Below, one piece after another: positions 17,545-26,831 of a stretch of DNA of 39,125 nt. The stretch's first letter is position 1, and each line of letters starts with the position of its first letter. The notes below the pieces were generated by a model that was not told the DNA's origin, made no database searches, and worked only from the letters and a program-made list of their open reading frames with translations. This DNA is from Rhodobacteraceae bacterium PARR1 (lineage in GTDB: Bacteria > Pseudomonadota > Alphaproteobacteria > Rhodobacterales > Rhodobacteraceae), in contig NKIT01000019.1 in NCBI GenBank assembly GCA_002256185.1, positions 1-39,125 of the forward strand, given 5' to 3'. Made by a program: the position numbers and the translations under genes.

Positions 17545-19188
17545 ATGGCACGCTACATCTTCATCACGGGCGGGGTGGTCTCCTCTCTGGGCAAGGGGCT
17601 TGCCTCGGCGGCACTCGGGGCGCTGTTGCAGGCGCGCGGTTATACGGTGCGGCTGCGCAAACTGGACCCCTACCTGAACGTCGATCCGGGCACGATGTCG
17701 CCCTTTGAACATGGCGAAGTGTTCGTGACCGACGATGGCGCGGAAACCGACCTGGACCTTGGCCATTACGAACGCTTCACCGGGGTGCATGCACGCACGA
17801 CCGACAGCATCAGTTCGGGGCGCATCTACTCCAACGTCTTGGAAAAGGAACGCCGGGGCGATTACCTTGGCAAGACGATCCAAGTCATCCCGCATGTGAC
17901 CAATGAGATCAAAGACTTCCTGCGCATCGGCGATGAAGAAGTGGACTTCATGCTGTGCGAAATCGGCGGCACGGTGGGCGACATCGAAGGCTTGCCGTTC
18001 TTTGAGGCGATCCGCCAGTTCATCCACGAACGCCCGCGCGGCCAGTCGATCCTGATGCACCTGACCCTGCTGCCCTATCTGGCGGCGAGCGGCGAATTGA
18101 AGACCAAACCGACCCAGCACAGCGTCAAGGAATTGCAATCCATCGGTCTTGCCCCCGATGTGCTGGTCTGCCGGTCAGAACACCCGATCCCGGACCGGGA
18201 ACGCGAAAAGATCGCTCTTTTCTGCAATGTCCGCAAAGATGCGGTGATCCCGGCCTATGACCTGAAAACCATCTATCAGGCCCCGCTGGCCTATCATCAG
18301 GCGGGTCTGGATCAGGCGGTGCTGGATGCCTTCGGCATCACCCCTGCACCGAAACCCAACCTTGCGCGTTGGGTCGATGTGATGGACCGTCTGACCCATG
18401 CCGAAGGCGAAGTGCGCGTGGCCATCGTGGGTAAGTATACCCAGCTTGAGGATGCCTATAAGTCGATCGCCGAGGCGCTGACCCATGGCGGAATGGCCAA
18501 TCGCACCCGCGTGCGTGCCGAATGGATCGACGCCGAGATTTTCGAACGCGAAGACCCGGCGCCCTATCTTGAGAATTTCCACGCCATCCTTGTGCCCGGC
18601 GGGTTCGGAGAGCGCGGGACCGAAGGCAAGATCAAGGCCGCGCAATTCGCCCGCGAAAAGAAGATCCCCTATCTGGGCATCTGCTTGGGTATGCAGATGG
18701 CGGTGATCGAAAGCGCGCGCAACGTGGCGGGCATGGCCGATGCGGGGTCTGAGGAATTCGACCATGAGGCGGGCGAGAAACGCTTTACCCCGGTGGTCTA
18801 TCACCTCAAGGAATGGGTGCAGGGCAACCACACCGTCCGCCGCAAATCCACCGATGCCAAGGGCGGCACGATGCGTCTGGGCGCCTATACCGCGAACCTG
18901 AAAGAAGGCTCGCACGTGGCCCAGGTTTACGGGGCCACCGTGATCGAAGAACGCCACCGCCACCGCTATGAGGTGGACATCGACTATCGCGAAAAGCTGG
19001 AAAGCTGTGGGTTGGTGTTTTCCGGCATGTCGCCCGACGGTCGCCTGCCCGAGATTGTCGAGGTCAAGGACCACCCGTGGTTCATCGGCGTACAGTTCCA
19101 CCCGGAACTGAAATCCAAACCCTTCGCCCCGCATCCCCTCTTCGCCGACTTCGTCCGTGCGGCGATTGAGGTGAGCAGGTTGGTCTGA
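17545..19188 (+). CDS. pyrG: CTP synthase
   Basis: The 547-residue enzyme aminates UTP to CTP with glutamine. The N-terminal synthetase domain begins [20 protein letters not shown] (ATP-binding loop) and contains [21 protein letters not shown]; the C-terminal class I glutamine amidotransferase domain has the nucleophile Cys in YLGICLGMQ and the His-x-Glu pair in VQFHPELKS. Length and motif order are normal. The secG-pyrG order is typical of alphaproteobacteria, usually with eno further on; here the next gene converges instead. Confidence 0.97.
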   Translation: MARYIFITGGVVSSLGKGLASAALGALLQARGYTVRLRKLDPYLNVDPGTMSPFEHGEVFVTDDGAETDLDLGHYERFTGVHARTTDSISSGRIYSNVLEKERRGDYLGKTIQVIPHVTNEIKDFLRIGDEEVDFMLCEIGGTVGDIEGLPFFEAIRQFIHERPRGQSILMHLTLLPYLAASGELKTKPTQHSVKELQSIGLAPDVLVCRSEHPIPDREREKIALFCNVRKDAVIPAYDLKTIYQAPLAYHQAGLDQAVLDAFGITPAPKPNLARWVDVMDRLTHAEGEVRVAIVGKYTQLEDAYKSIAEALTHGGMANRTRVRAEWIDAEIFEREDPAPYLENFHAILVPGGFGERGTEGKIKAAQFAREKKIPYLGICLGMQMAVIESARNVAGMADAGSEEFDHEAGEKRFTPVVYHLKEWVQGNHTVRRKSTDAKGGTMRLGAYTANLKEGSHVAQVYGATVIEERHRHRYEVDIDYREKLESCGLVFSGMSPDGRLPEIVEVKDHPWFIGVQFHPELKSKPFAPHPLFADFVRAAIEVSRLV

Positions 19189-19195
19189 CCGCTTT

Positions 19196-19222
19196 CCCCA
19201 GCGCCCCGGTGGGGCGTTGGGG
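19196..19222. terminator. Hairpin between convergent pyrG and the fusion gene
   Basis: CCCCAGCGCCCC (19196-19207) pairs with GGGGCGTTGGGG (19211-19222), twelve pairs including one G-T, around GGT. It starts seven bases after the pyrG stop and ends five bases before the stop of the opposing gene. No U tract follows on either strand, so efficiency is uncertain. Confidence 0.55.
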
Positions 19223-19227
19223 CGTGG

Positions 19228-21771
19228 TCACGCCTGCGGGCGCGGCCACAACCGCTGCGCGGCCCCCAGACGCGACAGGCCGCGCGACAGGTGATGGGCG
19301 GCAATGCCCAAACCCACCCCCCCGGCGATGGAGAGCGTGGCAAACAGCCACCCCGGCAAGATGCCAAGCCATGGCTGCAACAGCACATTCGGCACAAGGC
19401 GGTGCGTCAGATAGACCATGAACGCCGCCGAGGCGAGCGTCAGCACTCCGCGTGCCAAAGCGCGCGGCAGGCTGACCTGCGGGCGGAACAGCAGCAGGGC
19501 GATGGCGGCAAAAACCATGCCATATTTGATCCATGCCCCGTGCCAATTGCCCCCCAGCCACGCGACCATCGGCAGCACCAGCGCGGCAAGCCCCAGCACC
19601 AACCAGCGCTGCCGCCCTTGCGCCACCCCTGCCATCCAGCCCAAGGCCAGCAGATACAGCACCCAAGGCACGGTGAACTGCACCTGCCCGCCAATCCCCA
19701 TCAGGGACGGTGCCCCCCGCCGCAGCACCATCGCCCCCGCCAGCAGCCCCGCACCAAATGTCATCGGGCGGTCGGCCACCAAACGGCGCACTTGTGGCAC
19801 CATCACCAGCGCGACCAGAAGGACCAGCATCTGGGCATAAGCCTCAACGAACCAATAAAGGAACGGCAGGCGGTCGAATGTGGCGGGCGCACCGATGCCG
19901 AAGTTTGACACCAGCAGCGCCGATCCGATGGGAAAGCGGTCCCATGCCAGCGCATAGCCGAACAGGATCAGGTAATAGGGCACAAGCACCCGACCCAAGG
20001 GGTGCAGGATCGCCGCCACATCGCCCCCTGCCAAGGCGTCGCGCCGGAACCGCGCCAACATCAGCCCGATCAGGACGACCATGATCGCGGCACCACCATA
20101 GACCGGCCAAGCCGTCTCATGCGCCACGACCACCGCCAGAATCGCCGCCGCGCGCAGGGGATGTTCCACCCCCAGCGTCACGCGTGACCGCGCAGGTCGG
20201 CAGGTCAACGCGCGCAAATCTGACAGCGCCATCCGCTCCCACCCTGTTGGCAGGTGGCCAAGGTGACGCTCCAGCGCCAAGGAAAGCTCGACATGGCGCA
20301 GGGAGTCGCCGCCAAGACTGGCAAAGCTGTCCTGCGCGCGCACGGGGCGGGGGTGAAAGGCCAGACGAAACGCCTCGGCCACGTCCGCGCCTTGCGGGCG
20401 CGGCGGCGGCAGGCGGTGCAGCGCGGGATAATCAGGCTTGCCATTGGGCAGACGCGGCAGGCGGGGCAAGGCGGTCAGCCGCAGATGCGCTGCCGTCAGA
20501 CCTGTCAAGCTGGCCACACGCGACAGCAGGTCATCCGCGTCCACAGCCCCCTCAACCGCCACATGCAGCGCGGCATCATCGCCCCAGACGGCGGCAGTCA
20601 CGCCCGCCTCGGCCAGTGCCGCCTCAACCGCGTCATGGCCGATACGCAGACCGGCAATCTTGGACATGCGACGCTTGCGGCCAATCAGGCGGTAAAACCC
20701 GCCCTCATACCGCGCGATATCTCCAGTCGGCAGAACTGACACCTCAGCCCCGCGCGCAAGATCGGCGCGGGCTGTGGCATAGCCCATCATCACATTGGGG
20801 CCGGTGTAACACAGTTCGCCCTCTGCCCCTTCTCCTGTCACGTCGCGCCCCAATTCATCGCGCAGGGACAACGACCCGCCGGGGATGGCCTGACCGATCA
20901 TCCCGGCGTGGCTGTCGGCCAGTTCGGGCGGCAGATAGGCGATGCGGGCCGCAGCCTCGGTCTGGCCATACATCGCGACGAACCGCCCGCCGCGCCGCGC
21001 CATGCGACGGGCAAAGTCGCGCTGCACCACGGGCCGCAGCGCCCCGCCCGCCACCGTCAGCAGGCGCAGGGCGGGCGGCAATGCGTCGGACAGGCCGGTT
21101 TGCGCGATCAGGTCAAAGCCATGCGGCACAGTGGACAGGTTGGTGGCCCCGCTGTCCGCCAGGCGCGCGGCAAAGCCGCCATCCAGCATCGACCCCTCGG
21201 CCAGCCAGACCGATGCGCCCACCGCCAGATGCGAATTCAGCACCGACAGTCCGTAAGAATAGTGCAAGGGCAGCACCAAGGCCGCCCTGTCATCCGCCGT
21301 CAGTGCAAGATAATCCACAATCGCCGCCGCATTGGCGGAAAGGGCCTGCCCCGCCAGCCGAACCCCTTTGCCATGCCCCGTGCTGCCCGATGTCATCAGG
21401 ACCAGCGCCAGATCAGGATGCAAATCTTCGGTTGGCCGGGGGTCCAGCATCAACCGCCAGCGCCCCGCCTGCCGCGACCAGACGGCATCGGGCGCGAAAT
21501 CGCGGCGGAACCGGTCCATCGCCGCGCGATCCCCAGCAGGCAGCAGGGCCACGGCATGCCCGCCCGACAGCGCCCCCAGATAGGCCGCAACCATCTCGAC
21601 CGACGCCGCCGCCTCAATCGCCACCAGTTTGCGCCCCACCGGCCCCAGACGGGCGGCGAAACGCGCAGCGCGGTCGGCCAGATCGGCATAGCTGACCGCG
21701 GGACGGCCCGTCAGGATCAGGGCAGGACGGTCGCCATGACGGGACAGAGAGGTGACGAAATCGGGGGTCAT
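19228..21771 (-). CDS. Adenylation - carrier - membrane acyltransferase fusion protein
   Basis: The 847-residue protein has three parts. Residues 1 to about 455 are an AMP-forming adenylation domain with LMTSGSTGHGKGV (126-137), MYGQTEAAAR (277-286), TGDIARYEGGFYRLIGRKRR (349-368) and the catalytic Lys445 in RLPNGKPDYPAL. Residues about 465-530 are a carrier domain with the phosphopantetheine Ser490 in LGGDSLRHVE. Residues about 536-847 are a membrane domain with eight to ten helices, opening HPLRAAAILAVVVAHE, which fits acyltransferase family 3 (OafA-like, candidate catalytic His551). It likely activates a carboxylic acid, loads it on its own carrier and transfers it at or across the membrane. 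The residue region after LPLHYSYGLSVL lacks the Asp that binds the amino group in amino-acid adenylation domains, which favours a fatty or aryl acid. It stands alone, with a TTGACT promoter candidate upstream. Confidence 0.82.
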   Translation of the reverse strand: MTPDFVTSLSRHGDRPALILTGRPAVSYADLADRAARFAARLGPVGRKLVAIEAAASVEMVAAYLGALSGGHAVALLPAGDRAAMDRFRRDFAPDAVWSRQAGRWRLMLDPRPTEDLHPDLALVLMTSGSTGHGKGVRLAGQALSANAAAIVDYLALTADDRAALVLPLHYSYGLSVLNSHLAVGASVWLAEGSMLDGGFAARLADSGATNLSTVPHGFDLIAQTGLSDALPPALRLLTVAGGALRPVVQRDFARRMARRGGRFVAMYGQTEAAARIAYLPPELADSHAGMIGQAIPGGSLSLRDELGRDVTGEGAEGELCYTGPNVMMGYATARADLARGAEVSVLPTGDIARYEGGFYRLIGRKRRMSKIAGLRIGHDAVEAALAEAGVTAAVWGDDAALHVAVEGAVDADDLLSRVASLTGLTAAHLRLTALPRLPRLPNGKPDYPALHRLPPPRPQGADVAEAFRLAFHPRPVRAQDSFASLGGDSLRHVELSLALERHLGHLPTGWERMALSDLRALTCRPARSRVTLGVEHPLRAAAILAVVVAHETAWPVYGGAAIMVVLIGLMLARFRRDALAGGDVAAILHPLGRVLVPYYLILFGYALAWDRFPIGSALLVSNFGIGAPATFDRLPFLYWFVEAYAQMLVLLVALVMVPQVRRLVADRPMTFGAGLLAGAMVLRRGAPSLMGIGGQVQFTVPWVLYLLALGWMAGVAQGRQRWLVLGLAALVLPMVAWLGGNWHGAWIKYGMVFAAIALLLFRPQVSLPRALARGVLTLASAAFMVYLTHRLVPNVLLQPWLGILPGWLFATLSIAGGVGLGIAAHHLSRGLSRLGAAQRLWPRPQA

Positions 21772-21827
21772 GGTCGCGCGGCCTTGTTACCTTTGCGCCG
21801 GGTCACGTCACGACGGCACAGGTGCCA

Positions 21828-21856
21828 TCCTTATTCCGACAAAAATACTCAGTCAA
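21828..21856 (-). promoter_or_regulatory. Possible promoter of the fusion gene
   Basis: On the minus strand TTGACT (21851-21856) is followed after 17 bases by TAAGGA (21828-21833), 57 bases before the start codon. The -35 is near consensus; the -10 is poor. The local sequence is AT-rich compared with its surroundings. Confidence 0.35.
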
Positions 21857-22002
21857 TATCACCCGTCGCAAGTTTCAGGGCCAAATCCCCCAGAGCGTGC
21901 GTTTTATCCCGGACGGGCCGCCGCAGTGTCGGCCCCCCTTTCCTTCCCGGCGTTCCCCGTGTAATGCCCGCCACTTGATCCTTCCCGATACCGGAGCCAG
22001 CC

Positions 22003-22791
22003 ATGCAAGGCAGCGCGAACCTCAACCTGATGATCAAGGCCGCGCGCAAGGCGGGCCGGGCACTGGTCAAGGACTTCCGCGAGGTTGAGAACCTTCAGGT
22101 CTCGGCCAAGGGTCCGGGCGATTTCGTCTCAAAGGCGGACCGCGAGGCGGAGCGGATCATCAAGGAAGAATTGATGAACGGCCGTCCCAGCTATGGCTGG
22201 CTGGGCGAGGAAACCGGGGCCACCGATGGCGAAGACCCGACCCGTCGCTGGATCGTCGATCCCTTGGACGGAACCACCAACTTCCTGCACGGCATGCCGC
22301 ATTGGGCCGTGTCCATCGCGCTGGAGCACAAGGGCGATATCGTGTCCGCCGTGGTGTTCGACGCTGCAAAGGATGAGCTTTACTTCGCCGAAAAGGGCGC
22401 AGGCGCTTGGATGAATGACATGCGCATCCGCGTGTCGGGCCGGCGTCAGATGTCAGAGGCGGTCTTTGCCTCGGGCATCCCGTTCGGCGCGCAGAAAACG
22501 CTGCCCGCCACGATGCAAGACCTTGCCCGACTGATGCCCGCCTGTGCCGGTTTGCGCCGCCTTGGTGCGGCCTCCTTGGACCTTGCTTGGGTCGCGGCGG
22601 GCCGATTTGACGGCTATTGGGAGCGTGAGGTGAACCTGTGGGACATCGCCGCCGGTAGCCTGTTGGTGCGCGAAGCCGGTGGTTTCATCGGCGGCCTGCG
22701 CGACGGTCATGGCCCGCTTGAGGGCAAAGGCCTGCTCTGTGCCAATGAGGCGCTGTTTGAGCCGCTGAAGAAAACCATCCTCGGCGCGTAA
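22003..22791 (+). CDS. suhB: Inositol monophosphatase family protein (SuhB-like)
   Basis: The 262-residue protein is a magnesium-dependent phosphatase of the inositol monophosphatase family. Metal-binding motifs are present: GEE in GWLGEETGA (about 65-73), WIVDPLDGTTNFLHG (about 83-97), and WDIAAGSLLVREAGG (about 209-223). In alphaproteobacteria such proteins are annotated SuhB and hydrolyse inositol 1-phosphate or related sugar phosphates; SuhB also has an RNA-polymerase-associated role in E. coli. ATG 22003 has a GGAG site. It converges on the rhomboid gene with only five bases between stops. Confidence 0.9.
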   Translation: MQGSANLNLMIKAARKAGRALVKDFREVENLQVSAKGPGDFVSKADREAERIIKEELMNGRPSYGWLGEETGATDGEDPTRRWIVDPLDGTTNFLHGMPHWAVSIALEHKGDIVSAVVFDAAKDELYFAEKGAGAWMNDMRIRVSGRRQMSEAVFASGIPFGAQKTLPATMQDLARLMPACAGLRRLGAASLDLAWVAAGRFDGYWEREVNLWDIAAGSLLVREAGGFIGGLRDGHGPLEGKGLLCANEALFEPLKKTILGA

Positions 22792-22796
22792 GGCGT

Positions 22797-23579
22797 TTAG
22801 CCCCAAGGCCCCTTTGGCCCGCGCTTGATCACGCGCGGGATAGAACTGCGCTGAATGGCGTAAGTGGCAACCGGGTTTGGCGGCGTGCCGTGGGTGCGCT
22901 GCCAAAAGGCGGGACCACCCACCCGCAGCCACAGCGGCACGGTCAGTGCCAGACCCGCGACAAAGCCGCCGATGTGGGCAAGGTAGGCCACCCCGCCGCC
23001 TGCGGTCGGTGTTGATAGCCCGCCAAAGATCTGCATCCCGAACCACAGGCCCAGCACGATCCATGCCGGGATTGGGAAAATGCGGAAAAAGATGATGAAG
23101 ATGAACAGCACGTCAACGCGTGCCCGCGGGTAAAGCAGCAGATAGCCCCCCATCACCCCGGCAATCGCCCCAGATGCCCCCACCATCGGCACCATGGATT
23201 GCGGATCGGCCAAGTATTGCAGCCCCGCCGCCGCCAGACCGCTGGCAAGGTAAAAGGCGGCAAAGCGGCCATGACCCAAGCGGTCCTCAAGATTATCGCC
23301 GAAAATCCACAAAAACAGCATATTGCCCAGCAGATGCATCCATCCGCCATGCAGGAACATCGAGGTGACAAAGGTCGCGTAGCCCTCGCCAAAGCTGATG
23401 CGGGCGGGGACAAGGCCCCATGTCATGAAGAACTGCCCGATGGCGCGGTCAGACCCAAGGCCCAGCCAATAGAGCAGAAAGATCATCACATTCGCCCCGA
23501 TCAACAGATGGACGATGATGGGACGCCGCCCGGATGGATTGTGATCGCGCAACGGAAACATGTCTGCAGGCTTGACCAT
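22797..23579 (-). CDS. Rhomboid-family intramembrane serine protease
   Basis: The protein of about 260 residues starts near MFPLRDHNPSGRRP, the standard opening of alphaproteobacterial rhomboids. Six or so membrane helices contain the conserved FLHGGWMHLLGNMLFLWIFG segment, the catalytic Ser in VGASGAIAGVMGGY and the catalytic His in YLAHIGGFVAGL. It cleaves membrane proteins within the bilayer; the substrate is unknown. The frame extends upstream to a TTG at 23624; ATG 23579 or ATG 23561 is more likely by homology, but none has a clear ribosome-binding site. Confidence 0.88.
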   Translation of the reverse strand: MVKPADMFPLRDHNPSGRRPIIVHLLIGANVMIFLLYWLGLGSDRAIGQFFMTWGLVPARISFGEGYATFVTSMFLHGGWMHLLGNMLFLWIFGDNLEDRLGHGRFAAFYLASGLAAAGLQYLADPQSMVPMVGASGAIAGVMGGYLLLYPRARVDVLFIFIIFFRIFPIPAWIVLGLWFGMQIFGGLSTPTAGGGVAYLAHIGGFVAGLALTVPLWLRVGGPAFWQRTHGTPPNPVATYAIQRSSIPRVIKRGPKGPWG

Positions 23580-23774
23580 GACGGGCGCTGCGTCAAGCGA
23601 CAGCGATGCAGACCGCGACGCCAAGCCACTGGCGTCTGGTCCAAGGGGCGGCTATGGTAAAACATGCCCGATGCGGAATGTGTCGGGCCGGTATTGGTAA
23701 CGCTATGTTTTGCAATCATTCCTCTGTGATGTCTGGCGATTTGCCGACAGGCGCGGCTTTGCGTGGCCTGTGTC

Positions 23775-24896
23775 ATGCCTGACCGGTTGATCCTGCATGT
23801 CGGCATGCACAAGACCGGCACCACCGCCGTGCAAGAGGCGCTGGCGGGTTATGACGATGGCGACACCCGCGTCGCCCGGTTGCGCCATCCCAACCACTCG
23901 ATCCAGATGCTGACCTGTTTCGCGCAAGACCCGACGAAATACCATGTCTGGGTGCGGCAGGGGATCGAACCGGAGCGGGTCTTGCGCATCCGCGCGGCGA
24001 TGCGGCGGGAATTGCTGGACGAATTGGCTCTGCCCCGGCGGCAATTGGTGATCTCGGGTGAGGAGATGTCGCTGATGCACCCGCCGTCGGTGCTTGAGAT
24101 GGCCGATTTCCTTGCCCCCCATGCGCGGGACGTTTCGGTGCTGGCATGGCTGCGCCCGGCGGTGGGTTACATCGGGTCCGCGCTGCAACAGATGATCCGG
24201 GCCGGTCAGGCGACGGCGCTGTTGCCCCGCCCATGCTATCGCGCGCGCTTTGCCATGTTTGCGCAGCGGTATGGGGTCGGGGCGATGACCTATCGGCTGT
24301 ACCAAGAGGGCAGTTCCACCGTGACCGACTTCTGCGACCTGTTGGGCATCCCACCGCAATCCGTGCAGGACCGGCGCGACAATGTCAGTCTTTCCGACAC
24401 GGCCTTGCGGCTGATCTGGCTGCTGAACCGCACCGGCCCTGTGACCACGGGCTCTGCTGCGCGGCTGGCAGCGCGGTCGGCAACGATCCGGCATCTGGCC
24501 CGCCGTTTTCCGGGGCGGTTCGCCCTGCCGCCCGACCTTGCTGCGGCGGGTGTGGACCGCGACGACATCGCTTGGGCCGAGGCTGCGACAGGTCTGGCCC
24601 TGTCAAACGACATCCTCGACATCGACCCCGCCACCGCACAGCGGCGGCTGGAGGCATGGCTTGGCAGCGTGGCCGAGGATACCGAAGAGGCGCTGGACGC
24701 AGACCTTGAACAGTTGGGCCTGCGCACCACCCGCCTTGCCGATCTGGCGGAACGGGTGGCGTCGCTTTACCGCCATTATCTGGACCAGTCCGAAGGCGAG
24801 GCTGCGGTGAAAAGCGCAACCGTGTCGATCTTCCGCGCGGGGGCACGCGACAGCGGGGCGGCGATCAAATCGCGCCTCGGGACTTCCACGCCCTGA
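23775..24896 (+). CDS. Sulfotransferase-like protein with P-loop
   Basis: The protein of 373 residues begins LILHVGMHKTGTTAVQEAL, the PAPS 5'-phosphosulfate-binding loop of sulfotransferases (HxGxHKTGTT). A second region, VSVLAWLRPAVGYIGSALQQMI (about 128-149), corresponds to the 3'-phosphate-binding helix (usually R-P-x-D/E...S). The C-terminal 150 residues are helical and not recognised. It probably acts on surface polysaccharide or a small molecule, by analogy with similar genes in marine alphaproteobacteria. ATG 23775 is chosen over a GTG four codons upstream because the conserved strand starts right after it. Divergent from the rhomboid gene. Confidence 0.7.
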   Translation: MPDRLILHVGMHKTGTTAVQEALAGYDDGDTRVARLRHPNHSIQMLTCFAQDPTKYHVWVRQGIEPERVLRIRAAMRRELLDELALPRRQLVISGEEMSLMHPPSVLEMADFLAPHARDVSVLAWLRPAVGYIGSALQQMIRAGQATALLPRPCYRARFAMFAQRYGVGAMTYRLYQEGSSTVTDFCDLLGIPPQSVQDRRDNVSLSDTALRLIWLLNRTGPVTTGSAARLAARSATIRHLARRFPGRFALPPDLAAAGVDRDDIAWAEAATGLALSNDILDIDPATAQRRLEAWLGSVAEDTEEALDADLEQLGLRTTRLADLAERVASLYRHYLDQSEGEAAVKSATVSIFRAGARDSGAAIKSRLGTSTP

Positions 24897-25031
24897 CCAA
24901 AGCGCCAACCGCAGCCGCACAAGGCGTGCCAAACACGGGACCGGGCAGGTTTTGCGGGCGTCCATACCCGCACAGCCCAGATTGAACGCAAGGCATCCGC
25001 CCGAACGATTCCCCCCTTTCCGCTGTGTCCC

Positions 25032-26831
25032 TTATCCGGTGACGGCGGCGCGATAGGCCCGCCAGCCGCCGAACCGGGTGATCTCTTCTGACCCTGCAAT
25101 CGCATGGGTTTCGCATAGAAACCCCGACACCTGCCGCCCATCGGCCAAGGCGACCTTGCCGATGCCCAAAGGCGCGGGGATGCGGGCAACGAAGTGGCCA
25201 AAGGCGGCAGCGGGAAGGGCCCAGACCTCAACCGCGATGCCGGGGCCGTCGCCTGAGGGATCAAACACCATGCCGGGTTTCGGCGGCACGGTGCCTGCCA
25301 GCGCATAAAGACGGTAACCGGGGGCGGTCCGTGCCTCGCCCAGCAGCACACCCCCCGGTTCGGTCAACTCCCGGTTCAGCGGCATCCCGGTCAGATGCGC
25401 GCCCACCACGGCGATGGGGATCATCCCGGCGGGGATGTCCGCTGCCCCAGCCATCGGCAAGGCGGCTTGGCGGTCATGCCCCATGCCGCAGCCCGCCGCG
25501 TGGTGCATCGCGGTGGCGAAGGTGGCCAGCGCATCATCACTGAACCCCGGCCCCACCAGCGTCACCCCGGCAGGCAGTCCCGACGGACCAAAGCCCGCAG
25601 GCACCGCAATCGCGGCATAGCCCATCAGGTTGGCGAAATTGGTGTAGCGCCCGAATTGGCTGTTGCGTGCAATCGGATCGGCCAGCATCTCGGCCACGGT
25701 GCAGGTGGTGGGCGATGTCGGCAAGAGCAGCATATCCACCGCCTGCCAGACCGGGGCGACGGCGTGGCGCAACTCCTCAAGCCGGTAGATCCCGCGGAAG
25801 GTTTCCACCGCTGTCCGCCCGCGCGCGCCTTCGATGATCTTTCGCACTGTGGGGTCAAAGTCGTCGGGGTTGCTGGCGAGGAACCCTTCAACGGCCGCCA
25901 AACGCTCGGCCACCCAAGGGCCGTCGTAGAGCAGCGCCGCCGCCTCTCGGAACGGGGCGTAATCAAAGGGCACCAGCGTCGCACCAAGCGCCTTTGCCCG
26001 GTCAAGGGCGGCGTCATAAAGCGCCTCAACCTCGGAATTGCCGAAAAACTCCCGCTCTGCCCCGGTCAGCACGCCAAGACGCGGGCGGGGCGGCAAACCA
26101 ACCGGCGTGGCCAAGCGCGAGAATGGATCGGCGCGGTCCAGCCCATCCATCACCCGCCGCACGGCCACCGCATCGGGGACCGATCCCGCAAAGACCGTGA
26201 CCACATCGACGGACCGGCAGGCCGGAACCACCCCGGTATTCGGCACCAGGCCCGGCGTTGGCTTGACCCCGACAAGGTTGTTGAATGCCGCAGGCACCCG
26301 CCCGGACCCCGCCGTATCCGTGCCCAGAGCGAACACGCACAGGCCTGACGCCACCGCCACCGCTGACCCGGAGGATGACCCGCCCGACACATGATCCGCG
26401 CTGAACACAGACCGTGGTGCCCCATGCGGCGACCGTGTGCCGTTCAACCCGGTGGCAAACTGGTCCAGATTGGTCTTGCCGATGACCAAGGCCCCCGCCG
26501 CCCGCAGGCGGGCAATCACTGTGGCGTCCTGTGCGGGCGCATAGTCAAAGGCGGGACAGGCGGCCGTCGTGGGCAGACCCGCGACATCGATATTGTCCTT
26601 GACCGCAAAGGGGATGCCATAAAGCGGCAGGTCGCGCGGCCCCGCCATCAAGGCCAGCGCTTGGGCGCGCAGGTCGTCATCGGGCGTTGGCGTGATGAAC
26701 ACCGCCGGATCGCGCGCGGCCAGCGCCTTGCGGCGGGTGATCACGACCTCAACCACCTCAACCGGGGTCATCCCGGCGGCATAGGCGGCGCGCAGGGCGG
26801 GCAAGGTCAGCATGGGGGGAAGGGTGTGCAT
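25032..26831 (-). CDS. atzF: Allophanate hydrolase (AtzF type)
   Basis: The 599-residue protein is an amidase-signature enzyme that hydrolyses allophanate to ammonia and carbon dioxide. The catalytic triad is Lys78 (PFAVKDNID), cis-Ser153 (SGGSSSGSAVAVA) and Ser177 (GTDTAGSGRVPA); the spacing equals the family standard. The C-terminal about 130 residues (from MPLNRELTEPGG) form the extra AtzF domain, with a conserved end ITRFGGWRAYRA. Start overlaps the carboxylase stop by one base (TGATG). In this operon it completes conversion of guanidine or urea to ammonia. Confidence 0.95.
   Translation of the reverse strand: MHTLPPMLTLPALRAAYAAGMTPVEVVEVVITRRKALAARDPAVFITPTPDDDLRAQALALMAGPRDLPLYGIPFAVKDNIDVAGLPTTAACPAFDYAPAQDATVIARLRAAGALVIGKTNLDQFATGLNGTRSPHGAPRSVFSADHVSGGSSSGSAVAVASGLCVFALGTDTAGSGRVPAAFNNLVGVKPTPGLVPNTGVVPACRSVDVVTVFAGSVPDAVAVRRVMDGLDRADPFSRLATPVGLPPRPRLGVLTGAEREFFGNSEVEALYDAALDRAKALGATLVPFDYAPFREAAALLYDGPWVAERLAAVEGFLASNPDDFDPTVRKIIEGARGRTAVETFRGIYRLEELRHAVAPVWQAVDMLLLPTSPTTCTVAEMLADPIARNSQFGRYTNFANLMGYAAIAVPAGFGPSGLPAGVTLVGPGFSDDALATFATAMHHAAGCGMGHDRQAALPMAGAADIPAGMIPIAVVGAHLTGMPLNRELTEPGGVLLGEARTAPGYRLYALAGTVPPKPGMVFDPSGDGPGIAVEVWALPAAAFGHFVARIPAPLGIGKVALADGRQVSGFLCETHAIAGSEEITRFGGWRAYRAAVTG

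Noticed and set aside
24953-24972. TGCGGG/CCCGCA hairpin between the second sulfotransferase and atzF
   Set aside because: The six-pair stem with an eight-base loop and no T tract is too weak to call a terminator.
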